Shown here one piece after another: positions 1 through 7,626 of a stretch of DNA of 64,000 bases; within the stretch, counting starts at the first letter, position 1; each line of letters starts with the position of its first letter. A program made the translations under genes and the position numbers. Source of the DNA: Spirosoma oryzae (GTDB taxonomy: Bacteria; Bacteroidota; Bacteroidia; Cytophagales; Spirosomataceae); contig NZ_PVTE01000015.1 of NCBI RefSeq assembly GCF_003002825.1, forward strand, positions 1 through 64,000, written 5' to 3'. The notes beneath the pieces were generated by a model that was given only the letters and a program-made list of their open reading frames with translations, searched no databases and was not told the DNA's origin.

Positions 1-650
1 CAAAATATGCGGCAGAACAATCAGCTATCGGAATTACTGAAGTTGTGAACTCTGCCTTATCCGAACAATCGAAATCCCTTTCCTCTATACCTACCTCCAT
101 TCAAAAGTATCTTGATACTTACTTCGCTCAACTTCAACCGTTTTTCGAAAACTTAAATACTTCATTAGCTAGCAGTATCACTGCCAACAATAAACGTAGT
201 GAGCTCCTTTGGTGGAAGCAATCGCTGTATTCCCGTTCACTCAATACCAGCTACCGAAGCTTAGATCCATTGAACGCGGCCGTTGCCATGGCGCTTGATC
301 TTACTGAACAGGTGGAGGCTATTTACCCGGAAAGTGTGGATTACCTGCTTCGGGAAACGTTAAAAGACGTGCACAGTGAGAAAGCAGAGAGTGAACGCCT
401 GCTCACCGATTGGTTAACAGATGGCAGCAACCTGCACAATGACATTCAACGAGCGTTGAGCAAATATGCCGCGGGAGGAAATGCACGCAAACCATTGCTT
501 AGTGCATGGGCCAATGTCGTGCAGTCGGGCGAAGCCACCGAACTTTATACTGAAACAGGTATCGACAAAACAGCCAAGTTGACTTTGTCCGGTCTGGCGG
601 TGTGGTTGTTTCATGGGTTGCAAGCGCATAAACTGGCAACTACTAAATAA
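1..650 (+). CDS. GASH-like all-helical protein of a GTPase-associated conflict system (5' partial)
   Basis: The frame is open through the left edge (first full codon at base 3), so the N-terminus lies outside the window and the GTG at 45 is not the real start. The visible ~215 residues are predicted almost wholly alpha-helical, with conserved-looking stretches SELLWWKQSLYS, SYRSLDP and DLTEQVEAIYPES. I recognise this pattern as the GTPase-associated system helical (GASH) family, which sits next to paired P-loop GTPases in predicted prokaryotic conflict systems. The gene is followed after only 8 nt by a GTPase gene, consistent with one operon. Its biochemical role is unknown; a scaffold or adaptor role for the GTPases is an inference. 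Confidence 0.65.
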   Translation, partial: KYAAEQSAIGITEVVNSALSEQSKSLSSIPTSIQKYLDTYFAQLQPFFENLNTSLASSITANNKRSELLWWKQSLYSRSLNTSYRSLDPLNAAVAMALDLTEQVEAIYPESVDYLLRETLKDVHSEKAESERLLTDWLTDGSNLHNDIQRALSKYAAGGNARKPLLSAWANVVQSGEATELYTETGIDKTAKLTLSGLAVWLFHGLQAHKLATTK

Positions 651-658
651 AGCAGGAC

Positions 659-1642
659 ATGGCAAAGCGAAGATGCAACAAAGAAGGTTGCTATGCACCT
701 AACGATTTCTGTCTTGTACTAGCTGGCCCACTGCACGAGCAATGTCAGTATTTTGCAAATGCAGGAATCGTAGAAGCACCTGCCAAAACGGCTAAAAAGT
801 TGGGAGCGGCTACGGCAATTCCGTGGACGGGAGAATGGTTGCGACCCGAACAGCTAGACCTTCTGACGCACCGAGGTACGCCTAAAATTATCGGTTTGGT
901 AGGATCGTCCGGGGCGGGAAAAACCACCTACCTAGCGATGCTATACTCACTGTTGTTCAACGGCAAGCGCATCGAAAACTGGGATTTTGCCGGGAGTTAT
1001 ACACTAGACGGGTGGGAATTGCAGGCCAAAACGTTGCAGGTGCAGGAAGACGGCACAGTGCGAAACCCCGATGCTACACCTTCCGATAAAGATTTTTATA
1101 GCTTGTATCACTTCGCGCTGCGCCATGATGGTTTTTTACATGACATTTTATTTGCTGACTCATCGGGCGAAGTATTTTCCAAATGGGCGGACAACGTAAA
1201 CGACCCAGCTGCTGAGAATGCTCGCTGGATATATGAAAACGCCCATGCGTTCCTATTATTTGTAGACTGTGAGGCTATCATCAGGCAGCGGGGTAGGGCG
1301 GGGAGTGACATAATTCAGTTAGCCGAACAAGTAAAAAGCGGACTGCGAAGCAGACCAGTGGTGATCATATGGTCAAAAGCTGACTTAGCCCAGCAGATGC
1401 GTGAAAATATTGTAGAGGTTATCAAACGGAGTTTGTCTGAAAACTTTCCTGGAGCTGTATCACTGGAGATCAGTAATTATTCGAAGTCAGACTCCGATCA
1501 GCTTTGTCACATCAACAATGTAGGCGTGACTAAAACAGTACTCGATCAACTGGCCAACCCGCGCCCCCTGCACATTGCCCCCGCAGTCATTCAAACAGAT
1601 GACTTTTTCTTTTTATACCGAGGCAGCTATGGCAACAAATAA
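659..1642 (+). CDS. P-loop GTPase, DO-GTPase2-like, of a conflict system
   Basis: This 327-residue protein has a cysteine-containing N-terminus (Cys6, Cys11, Cys18, Cys29) that could bind a metal. A GTPase domain follows: Walker A GSSGAGKT at about residues 82-89, a DSSG Walker B/G3-like element near 167-170, and an SKAD G4-like element at 239-242 after hydrophobic strands. The phrase FAGSYTLDGWE after the P-loop is typical of the 'double GTPase 2' family as I remember it. The gene lies between the GASH-like gene and a second, different GTPase whose start codon falls inside its 3' end, so the two are probably translationally coupled. GTP hydrolysis is inferred from motifs. Its role in sensing or gating the downstream effector is an inference from context. 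Confidence 0.7.
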   Translation: MAKRRCNKEGCYAPNDFCLVLAGPLHEQCQYFANAGIVEAPAKTAKKLGAATAIPWTGEWLRPEQLDLLTHRGTPKIIGLVGSSGAGKTTYLAMLYSLLFNGKRIENWDFAGSYTLDGWELQAKTLQVQEDGTVRNPDATPSDKDFYSLYHFALRHDGFLHDILFADSSGEVFSKWADNVNDPAAENARWIYENAHAFLLFVDCEAIIRQRGRAGSDIIQLAEQVKSGLRSRPVVIIWSKADLAQQMRENIVEVIKRSLSENFPGAVSLEISNYSKSDSDQLCHINNVGVTKTVLDQLANPRPLHIAPAVIQTDDFFFLYRGSYGNK

Positions 1643-2456
1643 CGAGATATTAATCATTGGACCGCCGGGTTCGGGGAAGACCACCTTTGCGGCCCAACTA
1701 TATGGTCGCCTGATTGGTAAAAAAGGAAAGTTGCAACAGGATTTCTCACCTGAAAACATCGATGGCATTAAAAGCGCCTTCTATCGTTTGGCTGACGGAT
1801 TAGAAACAGAACCTACTTCTTCTACTGATAACTTGGAGGTTAAAATCCCAGTTATATACGAAGGGCAAAAATTCGTATTGCATTGCAAAGATTATGGCGG
1901 GGAGCAGGTACGTGACCTCGTAGCCTTGATGGAATACGATGAAACCTGGATTGATCGGGCTAAAACCAACGATCGGTGGATTCTTTTTATTCGTCCGTCT
2001 GAAATTGAACACCGCTTCGACTTGAGCAAGAAAGGGTACGCTATAAAAGACCAAAAAGAAACGAAAGCTCTATCCTCCAGCACATCTGATCAGTCCCGGT
2101 TCATCGAGTTATTGCAAGTGCTGCTGCACGCACGTGGCACAGGCATGAAAAGTCCTATCGATACCCCCAGATTGCTCATTGCATTAACCTGTTGGGACGA
2201 ACTGAGCACCAATTTGAAACCGGAGGAAATCTTGCAGCAAAAGATGCCGCTGTTCGCCCATTTCATTGCGGCCAACTGGCTGTCAGGTGCCTTCATGGTA
2301 GTTGGAGTATCCGCTCAAGAATTTCCATTACAAACTGACGAGGCCCGCGACAAATACTTGGACGAGATGCCTCAAAATTTTGGTTATCTGGTTTTAGACG
2401 ACAATCCTAGGGAGAAAGACCTGACTCGCCTGATTGAGAAAGTCCTAAGCCTATGA
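1629..2456 (+). CDS. P-loop GTPase, DO-GTPase1-like, of a conflict system
   Basis: I choose the ATG at 1629, which overlaps the previous gene by 14 nt, because the protein then begins directly with the first strand and P-loop (Walker A GPPGSGKT at residues 11-18). An upstream in-frame start at 1575 would add 18 residues copied from inside the previous gene. A KDYGG G3-like motif is at 87-91 and TCWD, matching the G4 position, at 187-190. The length of 275 residues fits a single GTPase domain. It resembles the 'double GTPase 1' family that co-occurs with DO-GTPase2 and GAP1. The stop overlaps the next start (ATGA at 2453-2456), indicating coupled translation. Confidence 0.7.
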   Translation: MATNNEILIIGPPGSGKTTFAAQLYGRLIGKKGKLQQDFSPENIDGIKSAFYRLADGLETEPTSSTDNLEVKIPVIYEGQKFVLHCKDYGGEQVRDLVALMEYDETWIDRAKTNDRWILFIRPSEIEHRFDLSKKGYAIKDQKETKALSSSTSDQSRFIELLQVLLHARGTGMKSPIDTPRLLIALTCWDELSTNLKPEEILQQKMPLFAHFIAANWLSGAFMVVGVSAQEFPLQTDEARDKYLDEMPQNFGYLVLDDNPREKDLTRLIEKVLSL

Positions 2457-4945
2457 TAGTTATTCACCAAGCCAAATATGGAGAAGTGCCGGGTAAAACT
2501 TCTGGGCATGATCTACTAGCCGCTTCCGATAAAAGAACCGAATTGTTTAGACGGGTAAGCGGTTATACCGATCTGGCCGATCGACCTGAAGGCGGGGTTT
2601 TGTCTGGCCCGGTGGTACGAGGTTTCTTTGTCGAAGATCATTTTCTGTTGATTAAAACATTTCCCGACAAAAGTCCAGGACTGCGTTCCGGGCGGGTGTT
2701 TTCGCACGCTCTGTTCATTCCAAAAAAGGACTTGCACCGAGTGCATGATCTCGGTGAGTTATTTCAATATCATCTGCAAAGCATTAAGAAAGAAGCAGAA
2801 ATGCACTTACTGGAGTACCACTCGCAGGAGGCTGTGGCAACAACTGGAGAAGTTAACGGAAGGGAAGTAGCTGCTACAAATGCCTTGCTGCAAAACCAGT
2901 CATTCGCTTGGGTGGGGGAGGAAGGCTACTGGCAATGGATAGTACGTATCTGGCCCCAGTTACCGTCAGAGATAAAACAAACGCTGAAAATCGGAGCTGC
3001 GTTTAATCCTTCTTATGCCAAAAATGAATACCTCAACATACTCTACATTCCCGAAGCCGCTAAAACCCTATGGGGACGGCATTCTCTTCGAGTTGTCGAT
3101 TTAGGAGAAAATGAAACCCTGCAATCCGCAGCCGCACACTGGCTGATGGGGAATACAAAGGAAGCCGCACCTTTTCAAGTTTTGGTTGACGACTTTGCCC
3201 CGAAAATGGAATCTATTAGAAAGCTCAACCAGCTTGAGGATTATGGCAGGACTTACCACCAGATAGACAAGAATCCGGAGCTAAACCAGTTGTTGGTATT
3301 GGCACACTTTATCTCCCAGATTAGTCCCAGTGAAAAGGTTGGCATCAAAGGTAAAAACAGGTTGTTGACTGCAATTCTTCAAGCTATTCCCAATGCTCCG
3401 GTAAATATGTTCACGGCTCTTATTTACCAGAGCTGGAAAGGATTTCCAGATGCAATACCTTCCGCTTCAAGTGCGGTGCGTAGCTGGCTTACCAACCATC
3501 TATTTCAAGGTAGCCAAGCGACCAAAGGTGGTGTTGTGCTTTTACAAGCATTGAAGGATAAAACGAAAAACTGGTGGGCCAGCACTGTGTTGAGTTATTC
3601 AAGCGACCGGCTAAAAAAGCGACAATCGGGCGATGCTCCCATTTTGTGGCAATGGATAAAAAATGAACCTGCGTTGATTGCCGAACATGCTTCCTGGTTG
3701 CCAGATGATGCTGAAAACGAGCTGACTCAAAAAATTCCAAAGCTAGAAACATCAGTAGCCGAATCCATACTGCAAATGGCCGAACAAAAGGATTGGCTTG
3801 TGCTACATGCGAAAGTGGCAGCGCAGTTTTATTCTGCTCAGAAGGCAATCGAAGCACAGTTGCGTATAGACACAGATGAAGGCCATACCGTGGCTTTAGA
3901 AGCCTTGTCCAACAGCATGAGCGGAAGCTCTTTTGTACCTGTAGCAGCCAGTCACACCAATGCCCGCTTACACCGCATTGCTGGAAAATTAATTGCGGAA
4001 AACAGCAAATTGCTGAAAGGAATCGATCTTATCAGCGAAGGTTGGCAGCAGTGCTGGAAAGCAGCCATTGAACAAGGCGGTGAAGTTTGGTCGGGCATTC
4101 CCAACCCAAAACAAACCCTGTTCAAAATTCTCGATCACCTTCTGGCTGGAAATGCGTTCAACGAATCTCTGCTATATGCCATAAGCATTGGAAAGTATAG
4201 CAGCCTAAAAGATTATACACAGCGGGCGTCCATCTGGTCTGAGCTTCCCGAGAAAGCACGTTCCGGGTTCATTACCGCAACACTTATCGAGCTAATTGAC
4301 GAGCTCGACACTAGCAAGTTAAGCTATAACGAGCTCGAATCTGAGTTGAAAATGGGACTGCAATCGCAAAAAATGCAACAGGTTATTATCAGCAGCACAG
4401 CAATTCCGCTCACCAAGAAACTACGGCTATTCGATGTACTGCCCGGTATGAGAGAAAATCACGCACAGCAGTTGATACAAAATCATCACTTTTCTCCAGC
4501 AGAAGCAGAGGAATTTGGTCGGCTTATTTCTAAATACAAATGGAAAACTGTAGTCGAATCGCTGTATAATGAACGATCAAAAAGAAATGACTTGGTCCCC
4601 GCTCTATTTCAAAGTAGCCACTTACTCGGTTTTTTGCAACGTCTGAGTCTTGCCGTTAGTGGATTGAAGTCTGATGCAATTACGCATGATGAATGGTGGG
4701 AGGTATTTCTTTCTAGAGCAGTAGAGCTATATCCATTGGGACCGACTCAAAATGGGTTGTGGACGAACGCAGGTGGGAAATTGGAAGAACTCCATTATCA
4801 TAGTGTCTCAGGGAAGCAAAGCTGGTCGTTCGCTATTAATCATATTCGGAATGGTGGTTCGCCATCGATAAAAAAATTACTGAAAGAGATGCATAAAGAA
4901 TTTTACGGAGATTTTACGTTATCACAACTTGTGCAATCAATATGA
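2453..4945 (+). CDS. GTPase-associated protein 1 (GAP1)-like protein with C-terminal EAD1-like domain
   Basis: This large 830-residue protein starts at an ATGA overlap with the GTPase gene. Its first ~110 residues (QAKYGEVPG, GHDLLAAS, SGRVFSHALFIP) match the N-terminal domain of GAP1 proteins as I recall them. A long helical middle region follows. The last ~80 residues (VELYPLG...GLWTNAGG...FAINHIRNGG...LLKEMHKEFY) resemble effector-associated domain 1 (EAD1) and align by eye with the C-terminus of the next gene's product. Such EADs are thought to bring proteins together by like-with-like binding. GAP1 is therefore likely the hub that couples the GTPases to the nucleosidase. No catalytic motif was seen in it. 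Confidence 0.65.
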   Translation: MIVIHQAKYGEVPGKTSGHDLLAASDKRTELFRRVSGYTDLADRPEGGVLSGPVVRGFFVEDHFLLIKTFPDKSPGLRSGRVFSHALFIPKKDLHRVHDLGELFQYHLQSIKKEAEMHLLEYHSQEAVATTGEVNGREVAATNALLQNQSFAWVGEEGYWQWIVRIWPQLPSEIKQTLKIGAAFNPSYAKNEYLNILYIPEAAKTLWGRHSLRVVDLGENETLQSAAAHWLMGNTKEAAPFQVLVDDFAPKMESIRKLNQLEDYGRTYHQIDKNPELNQLLVLAHFISQISPSEKVGIKGKNRLLTAILQAIPNAPVNMFTALIYQSWKGFPDAIPSASSAVRSWLTNHLFQGSQATKGGVVLLQALKDKTKNWWASTVLSYSSDRLKKRQSGDAPILWQWIKNEPALIAEHASWLPDDAENELTQKIPKLETSVAESILQMAEQKDWLVLHAKVAAQFYSAQKAIEAQLRIDTDEGHTVALEALSNSMSGSSFVPVAASHTNARLHRIAGKLIAENSKLLKGIDLISEGWQQCWKAAIEQGGEVWSGIPNPKQTLFKILDHLLAGNAFNESLLYAISIGKYSSLKDYTQRASIWSELPEKARSGFITATLIELIDELDTSKLSYNELESELKMGLQSQKMQQVIISSTAIPLTKKLRLFDVLPGMRENHAQQLIQNHHFSPAEAEEFGRLISKYKWKTVVESLYNERSKRNDLVPALFQSSHLLGFLQRLSLAVSGLKSDAITHDEWWEVFLSRAVELYPLGPTQNGLWTNAGGKLEELHYHSVSGKQSWSFAINHIRNGGSPSIKKLLKEMHKEFYGDFTLSQLVQSI

Positions 4946-5970
4946 ATAAAATCATACTTATCCTAACTGCGCTGGAAGTGGAGCGTCTCGCTATTGAGCA
5001 GCATTTAGAAACCTTTATGCCGGTAGCACATCCTATAACCGGCACGGATTACACAAAAGGCTCCTACCGCTGCAATGGTGAAGCCCTTGAAGTAATTGTT
5101 GCCCGTACCGATCAAACAAACGTGAATGCGGCCATCGAAACCGAACGCGCCATCGCCCACTTTAATCCCGAATACGTCTTTTTTGCAGGTGTGGCTGGTG
5201 GATTGAAGGATGTAAAAGTCGGAGACATTGTCATCGGTCGGGACGTTTACGGTTACGAGCGCGGAAAGGCCGAAGGAAACATCTTTAAACCCCGGCCACA
5301 ATTTGGGGCTTCCACTTATTCGTTGGAAAGGTTGGCCGGTCAGTATGCAAAAAGCGAAGCCTGGAAACAAATAACTGGGAAGCTCCTGAACCCAGAATTT
5401 GCTCCCGTCATAAGCACTTACACCGGCACCATTGCTTCTGGTGAAAAGGTAGATGCTTCCATTGACTCAGACCTTCATCAATTTCTCAAACAAAACGCCA
5501 GCCATGCCCTCGCCATCGAAATGGAGGGTCTCGGCTTTCTAGAAGTCTGCCGCATGAGACCCATGGTTAAAACCCTGCTGCTTCGCGGAATTTCCGATCT
5601 TGTAGACGATAAAGGTCAAATGGATAGTAAAGGCTCCCAACCATACGCATCTACCACCGTTGCCGCCTTCTTGTTTGGACTTCTTGAGCAACTGGAATTT
5701 TCAGATACCGCTACCCAACGCACCCGAGAGCAAAAGCTAGTTGAAGTCATGTGTAAGCTTTATCCAGGAGGATTGCGAGATAATCAAATCTGGATAGCGG
5801 CAGGTAGAAATTTATCTTTAGTCAATCTAGGCCAGTCTGGTAAGGGGCAGTGGGTTGAAGCTATTCGAACTTTAAAGTTAGGTGGAGGAGGTAATATAAC
5901 TACGGATAGTTTAGTCAGAGCAGTTGCCGAAGAATATGGAGATAATAAAGATGTAAAAGAGTTACTGTAG
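4942..5970 (+). CDS. Phosphorylase/nucleosidase-superfamily effector with C-terminal EAD1-like domain
   Basis: Residues 1 to about 252 form a PNP/MTAN-type nucleosidase fold: LILTALEVE start, GVAGG at 83-87, EMEG at 193-196 (purine and ribose recognition in the family) and RGISDL at 215-220, whose Asp is the usual catalytic acid. Residues about 266-342 form an EAD1-like domain (CKLYPGG, IWIAAGRNLSLVNL, WVEAIRTLKLGG, VAEEYG) matching the end of the GAP1-like protein. The start overlaps the GAP1 stop (ATGA). Nucleosidases of this superfamily act as immune effectors that cleave adenine nucleotides in other systems. That this one depletes ATP or a related nucleotide on infection is an inference. 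Confidence 0.75.
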   Translation: MNKIILILTALEVERLAIEQHLETFMPVAHPITGTDYTKGSYRCNGEALEVIVARTDQTNVNAAIETERAIAHFNPEYVFFAGVAGGLKDVKVGDIVIGRDVYGYERGKAEGNIFKPRPQFGASTYSLERLAGQYAKSEAWKQITGKLLNPEFAPVISTYTGTIASGEKVDASIDSDLHQFLKQNASHALAIEMEGLGFLEVCRMRPMVKTLLLRGISDLVDDKGQMDSKGSQPYASTTVAAFLFGLLEQLEFSDTATQRTREQKLVEVMCKLYPGGLRDNQIWIAAGRNLSLVNLGQSGKGQWVEAIRTLKLGGGGNITTDSLVRAVAEEYGDNKDVKELL

Positions 5971-6062
5971 CTGAAATGTAAGCTTCCCCCCAAAAGTGAT
6001 CGGTTGAACAGTAGAGTCTTCCTCTTAACTTTTCAGTAAAGGGAAGAAAAATGAAAGCAAAC

Positions 6063-6078
6063 TGCAGCGGCGGACCGT
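6063..6078 (+). repeat. GC-rich micro-insertion a (16 nt)
   Basis: TGCAGCGGCGGACCGT interrupts OrfA between an AAC codon and CGATTC. Removing it gives MKANRFSEAQIV, a normal OrfA start. It matches the reverse complement of micro-insertion c in 14 of 16 positions. Confidence 0.6.
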
Positions 6079-6191
6079 CGATTCAGCGAGGCCCAAATCG
6101 TGGCTATCCTTAAACAACAGCAAAGTGGTCAGACCGTTGTGCAGATTGCTCGGGAGAATGTTATTAGTGAAGCGACCTTCTACAATTGGAA

Positions 6192-6207
6192 CCGGGGCGC
6201 CGGAGCG
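6192..6207 (+). repeat. GC-rich micro-insertion b (16 nt)
   Basis: CCGGGGCGCCGGAGCG splits a Lys codon. Removing it gives YNWKQKYSGME, the expected OrfA continuation. It matches micro-insertion h (7098-7113) in 15 of 16 positions, same orientation. Confidence 0.7.
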
Positions 6208-6345
6208 ACAGAAGTATAGCGGAATGGAAGCTTACGAATTAAAACGGCTCAAAGATCTCGAAGACTAAAACCGACGGCTGAAGAAGATGTACGCTGAACT
6301 GAGCCTAGATCACGAAGTCGTAAAAGAGGCACTCAAAAAAAAATG

Positions 6346-6361
6346 GCGGTCCGCCGCTGCG
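6346..6361 (-). repeat. GC-rich micro-insertion c (16 nt)
   Basis: GCGGTCCGCCGCTGCG follows the ATG of OrfB at the A9 frameshift site. Removing it gives MVGPAQRRQL for OrfB and a stop soon after the A-run for OrfA, the normal IS3 arrangement. It is the inverted form of insertion a (14 of 16). The boundary can slide by 1 nt either way. Confidence 0.6.
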
Positions 6362-6553
6362 GTAGGGCCTGCTCAACGTCGTCAGTTAGCTCATTGGATT
6401 GTCAACGCGAAAGCGTACAGTCAGCAGCGCGCTTGCCGCTTGGCAGGATTAAGTCGTCGAATGCTTACATATCAATCCAAACGCCAGCCGGATACTGAAG
6501 TTGAACAGGCCCTTCAAACAGTTGCTCGTCGTCATCCAGGATGGGGCTTTTGG

Positions 6554-6567
6554 CGGCCGCCGCGCGG
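6554..6567 (+). repeat. GC-rich micro-insertion d (14 nt)
   Basis: It can be framed as GGCGGCCGCCGCGC (6552-6565) or shifted by up to 2 nt. Removing 14 nt gives HPGWGFWKIRHRLRRQGHP, a normal OrfB segment. Framed this way it is the exact reverse complement of insertion g. Confidence 0.7.
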
Positions 6568-6747
6568 AAGATTCGTCATCGCTTGCGCCGACAAGGTCAT
6601 CCCTGCAATCACAAACGGCTTTGGCGCATTTATCGCCAATTGGGATTGAATTTGCCCAGGCGTAGACGTAAACTATTACCTGATCGGGTGCGGCAACCCT
6701 TACCAAAGGCAATCGCAGTGAACCAGGTCTGGTCATTAGATTTCATG

Positions 6748-6761
6748 CGGCAGCCGCGCTG
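6748..6761 (+). repeat. GC-rich micro-insertion e (14 nt)
   Basis: It can be framed as TGCGGCAGCCGCGC (6746-6759), matching insertion d in 12 of 14 positions, same orientation. Removing 14 nt restores LDFMSDALRDGRRFRTLNV across the first catalytic Asp of the DDE domain. Confidence 0.65.
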
Positions 6762-6821
6762 TCTGACGCTTTGCGAGATGGCCGGAGATTTCGGACACTC
6801 AATGTCTTGGATGATTATAAT

Positions 6822-6837
6822 GGCACCGGCCACCCGG
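6822..6837 (-). repeat. GC-rich micro-insertion f (16 nt)
   Basis: GGCACCGGCCACCCGG lies between AAT and CGA. Removing it restores LDDYNREALG, the standard IS3 motif. Its reverse complement matches insertions b and h in 12 of 16 positions, so it is the most diverged member. Confidence 0.55.
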
Positions 6838-6956
6838 CGAGAGGCATTGGGCGTATATATAGATTATTCACTGGCCGCCAAACGAGTTATTCGTTTTCTT
6901 GAGCAGTTGATTGAAAGCTATGGCAAACCCAGTTGCTTACACTGTGATAACGGCCC

Positions 6957-6970
6957 GCGCGGCGGCCGCC
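6957..6970 (-). repeat. GC-rich micro-insertion g (14 nt)
   Basis: GCGCGGCGGCCGCC splits the codon after CDNG. Removing it gives CDNGPKFISTALTEWCEARG across the second catalytic Asp. It is the exact reverse complement of insertion d. Confidence 0.7.
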
Positions 6971-7097
6971 TAAATTTATTAGTACTGCACTGACAGAGTG
7001 GTGTGAAGCGAGAGGCATCAGTTTACACTGGATTCAACCGGGTAAGCCTACCAAGAACGCTTTTATTGAACGGTTCAACGGGAGTTTACGCTGGGAA

Positions 7098-7113
7098 CCG
7101 GGCCGCCGGAGCG
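7098..7113 (+). repeat. GC-rich micro-insertion h (16 nt)
   Basis: CCGGGCCGCCGGAGCG lies between GAA and GTC. Removing it gives FNGSLRWEVLDAYLFRN. It matches insertion b in 15 of 16 positions, and both follow a GGAA tetranucleotide. Confidence 0.7.
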
Positions 7114-7282
7114 GTCTTAGATGCCTATCTGTTTCGTAATTTAGATCAGGTGCGGGAAGTAGTTGAAAATTGGCTAAAGGTTTATAACACAGAACGGCCT
7201 CATTAGGCACTCGGCTTCATGACACCAATTGAGTTCAAACAAGCGGGATAGGCTCTAGTCGAAATCTGATCACCTAGCAGGG

Positions 7283-7626
7283 AATAGCACAAGTTATCAA
7301 ACCAAGCCGTGATAGAAGGCAGCTATATAACGAGTATGTGACATAACAAGGGCTTTAAGAAAGCCAACCATATGGTCATTTCACCTAGGTGATAAGCTGT
7401 CAAAAGATTCAAACATTATTGCGAAACAATTGTCTCACCTAAGCAAATTACATATATCTAAACTAGCTCTGTGTCTTTAATTAGAACTGGAGCGTGCATC
7501 AAATTGGCATATATCGAACTTGCCCTATTATATGAGTTTTCCATTTCGTTTTTAAAAAATAGCATAGCGAAAGTCTCAGTGGATGGCAATACAGCTAATA
7601 AGTACTCACCACAGTGTTAGTAAATA
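7283..7626. other. Gene-free stretch between the dead IS and the helicase
   Basis: About 340 nt that turn AT-rich towards the helicase gene, with no convincing ORF, tRNA or strong terminator. The helicase gene ends here on the minus strand. I saw no clear transposase or attachment-site signal in it. Confidence 0.4.

Larger units (their letters stand above)
6051..7251 (+). pseudogene. IS3-family transposase OrfA/OrfB, inactivated by nonsense codons and micro-insertions
   Basis: Read in pieces, the region encodes OrfA (FSEAQIVAILKQQ, ISEATFYNW, SGMEAYELKRLKDLE, NRRLKKMYAEL), an A9 run at 6335-6343 where OrfB enters in the -1 frame (ATG at 6343), and OrfB with its DDE core (VWSLDFM, LDDYNREALG, CDNGP, NAFIERFNGS, YNTERPH, LGFMTPIEFKQAG). 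Removing eight insertions of 14 or 16 nt (at 6063, 6192, 6346, 6554, 6748, 6822, 6957 and 7098) rejoins every segment in frame. Two in-frame stops remain: TAA at 6266 (probably from a Glu codon) and TAG at 7204 (probably from Gln). The reconstruction is by eye against remembered family motifs; an intact relative is needed to confirm it. Confidence 0.75.
5986..7282 (+). mobile_element. Degenerate IS3-family (IS407-like) insertion sequence
   Basis: The element begins near a CCCCCCAAAAGTGATC end at 5986. A degenerate partner (GATCAC followed by a G-rich stretch) lies near 7268-7282, after a region resembling the left end in inverted orientation (CTCTA...GATCAC). Between them lie recognisable OrfA and OrfB sequences of an IS3/IS407-type transposase. 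It sits 15 nt after the nucleosidase stop and in the same orientation. It is dead: two nonsense codons and eight short GC-rich insertions break the frame. The exact ends are uncertain and no target duplication was identified. Confidence 0.6.

Noticed and set aside
1575-1628. Upstream start for the DO-GTPase1-like gene
   Set aside because: These 18 residues lie within the preceding gene; the ATG at 1629 leads straight into the P-loop fold.
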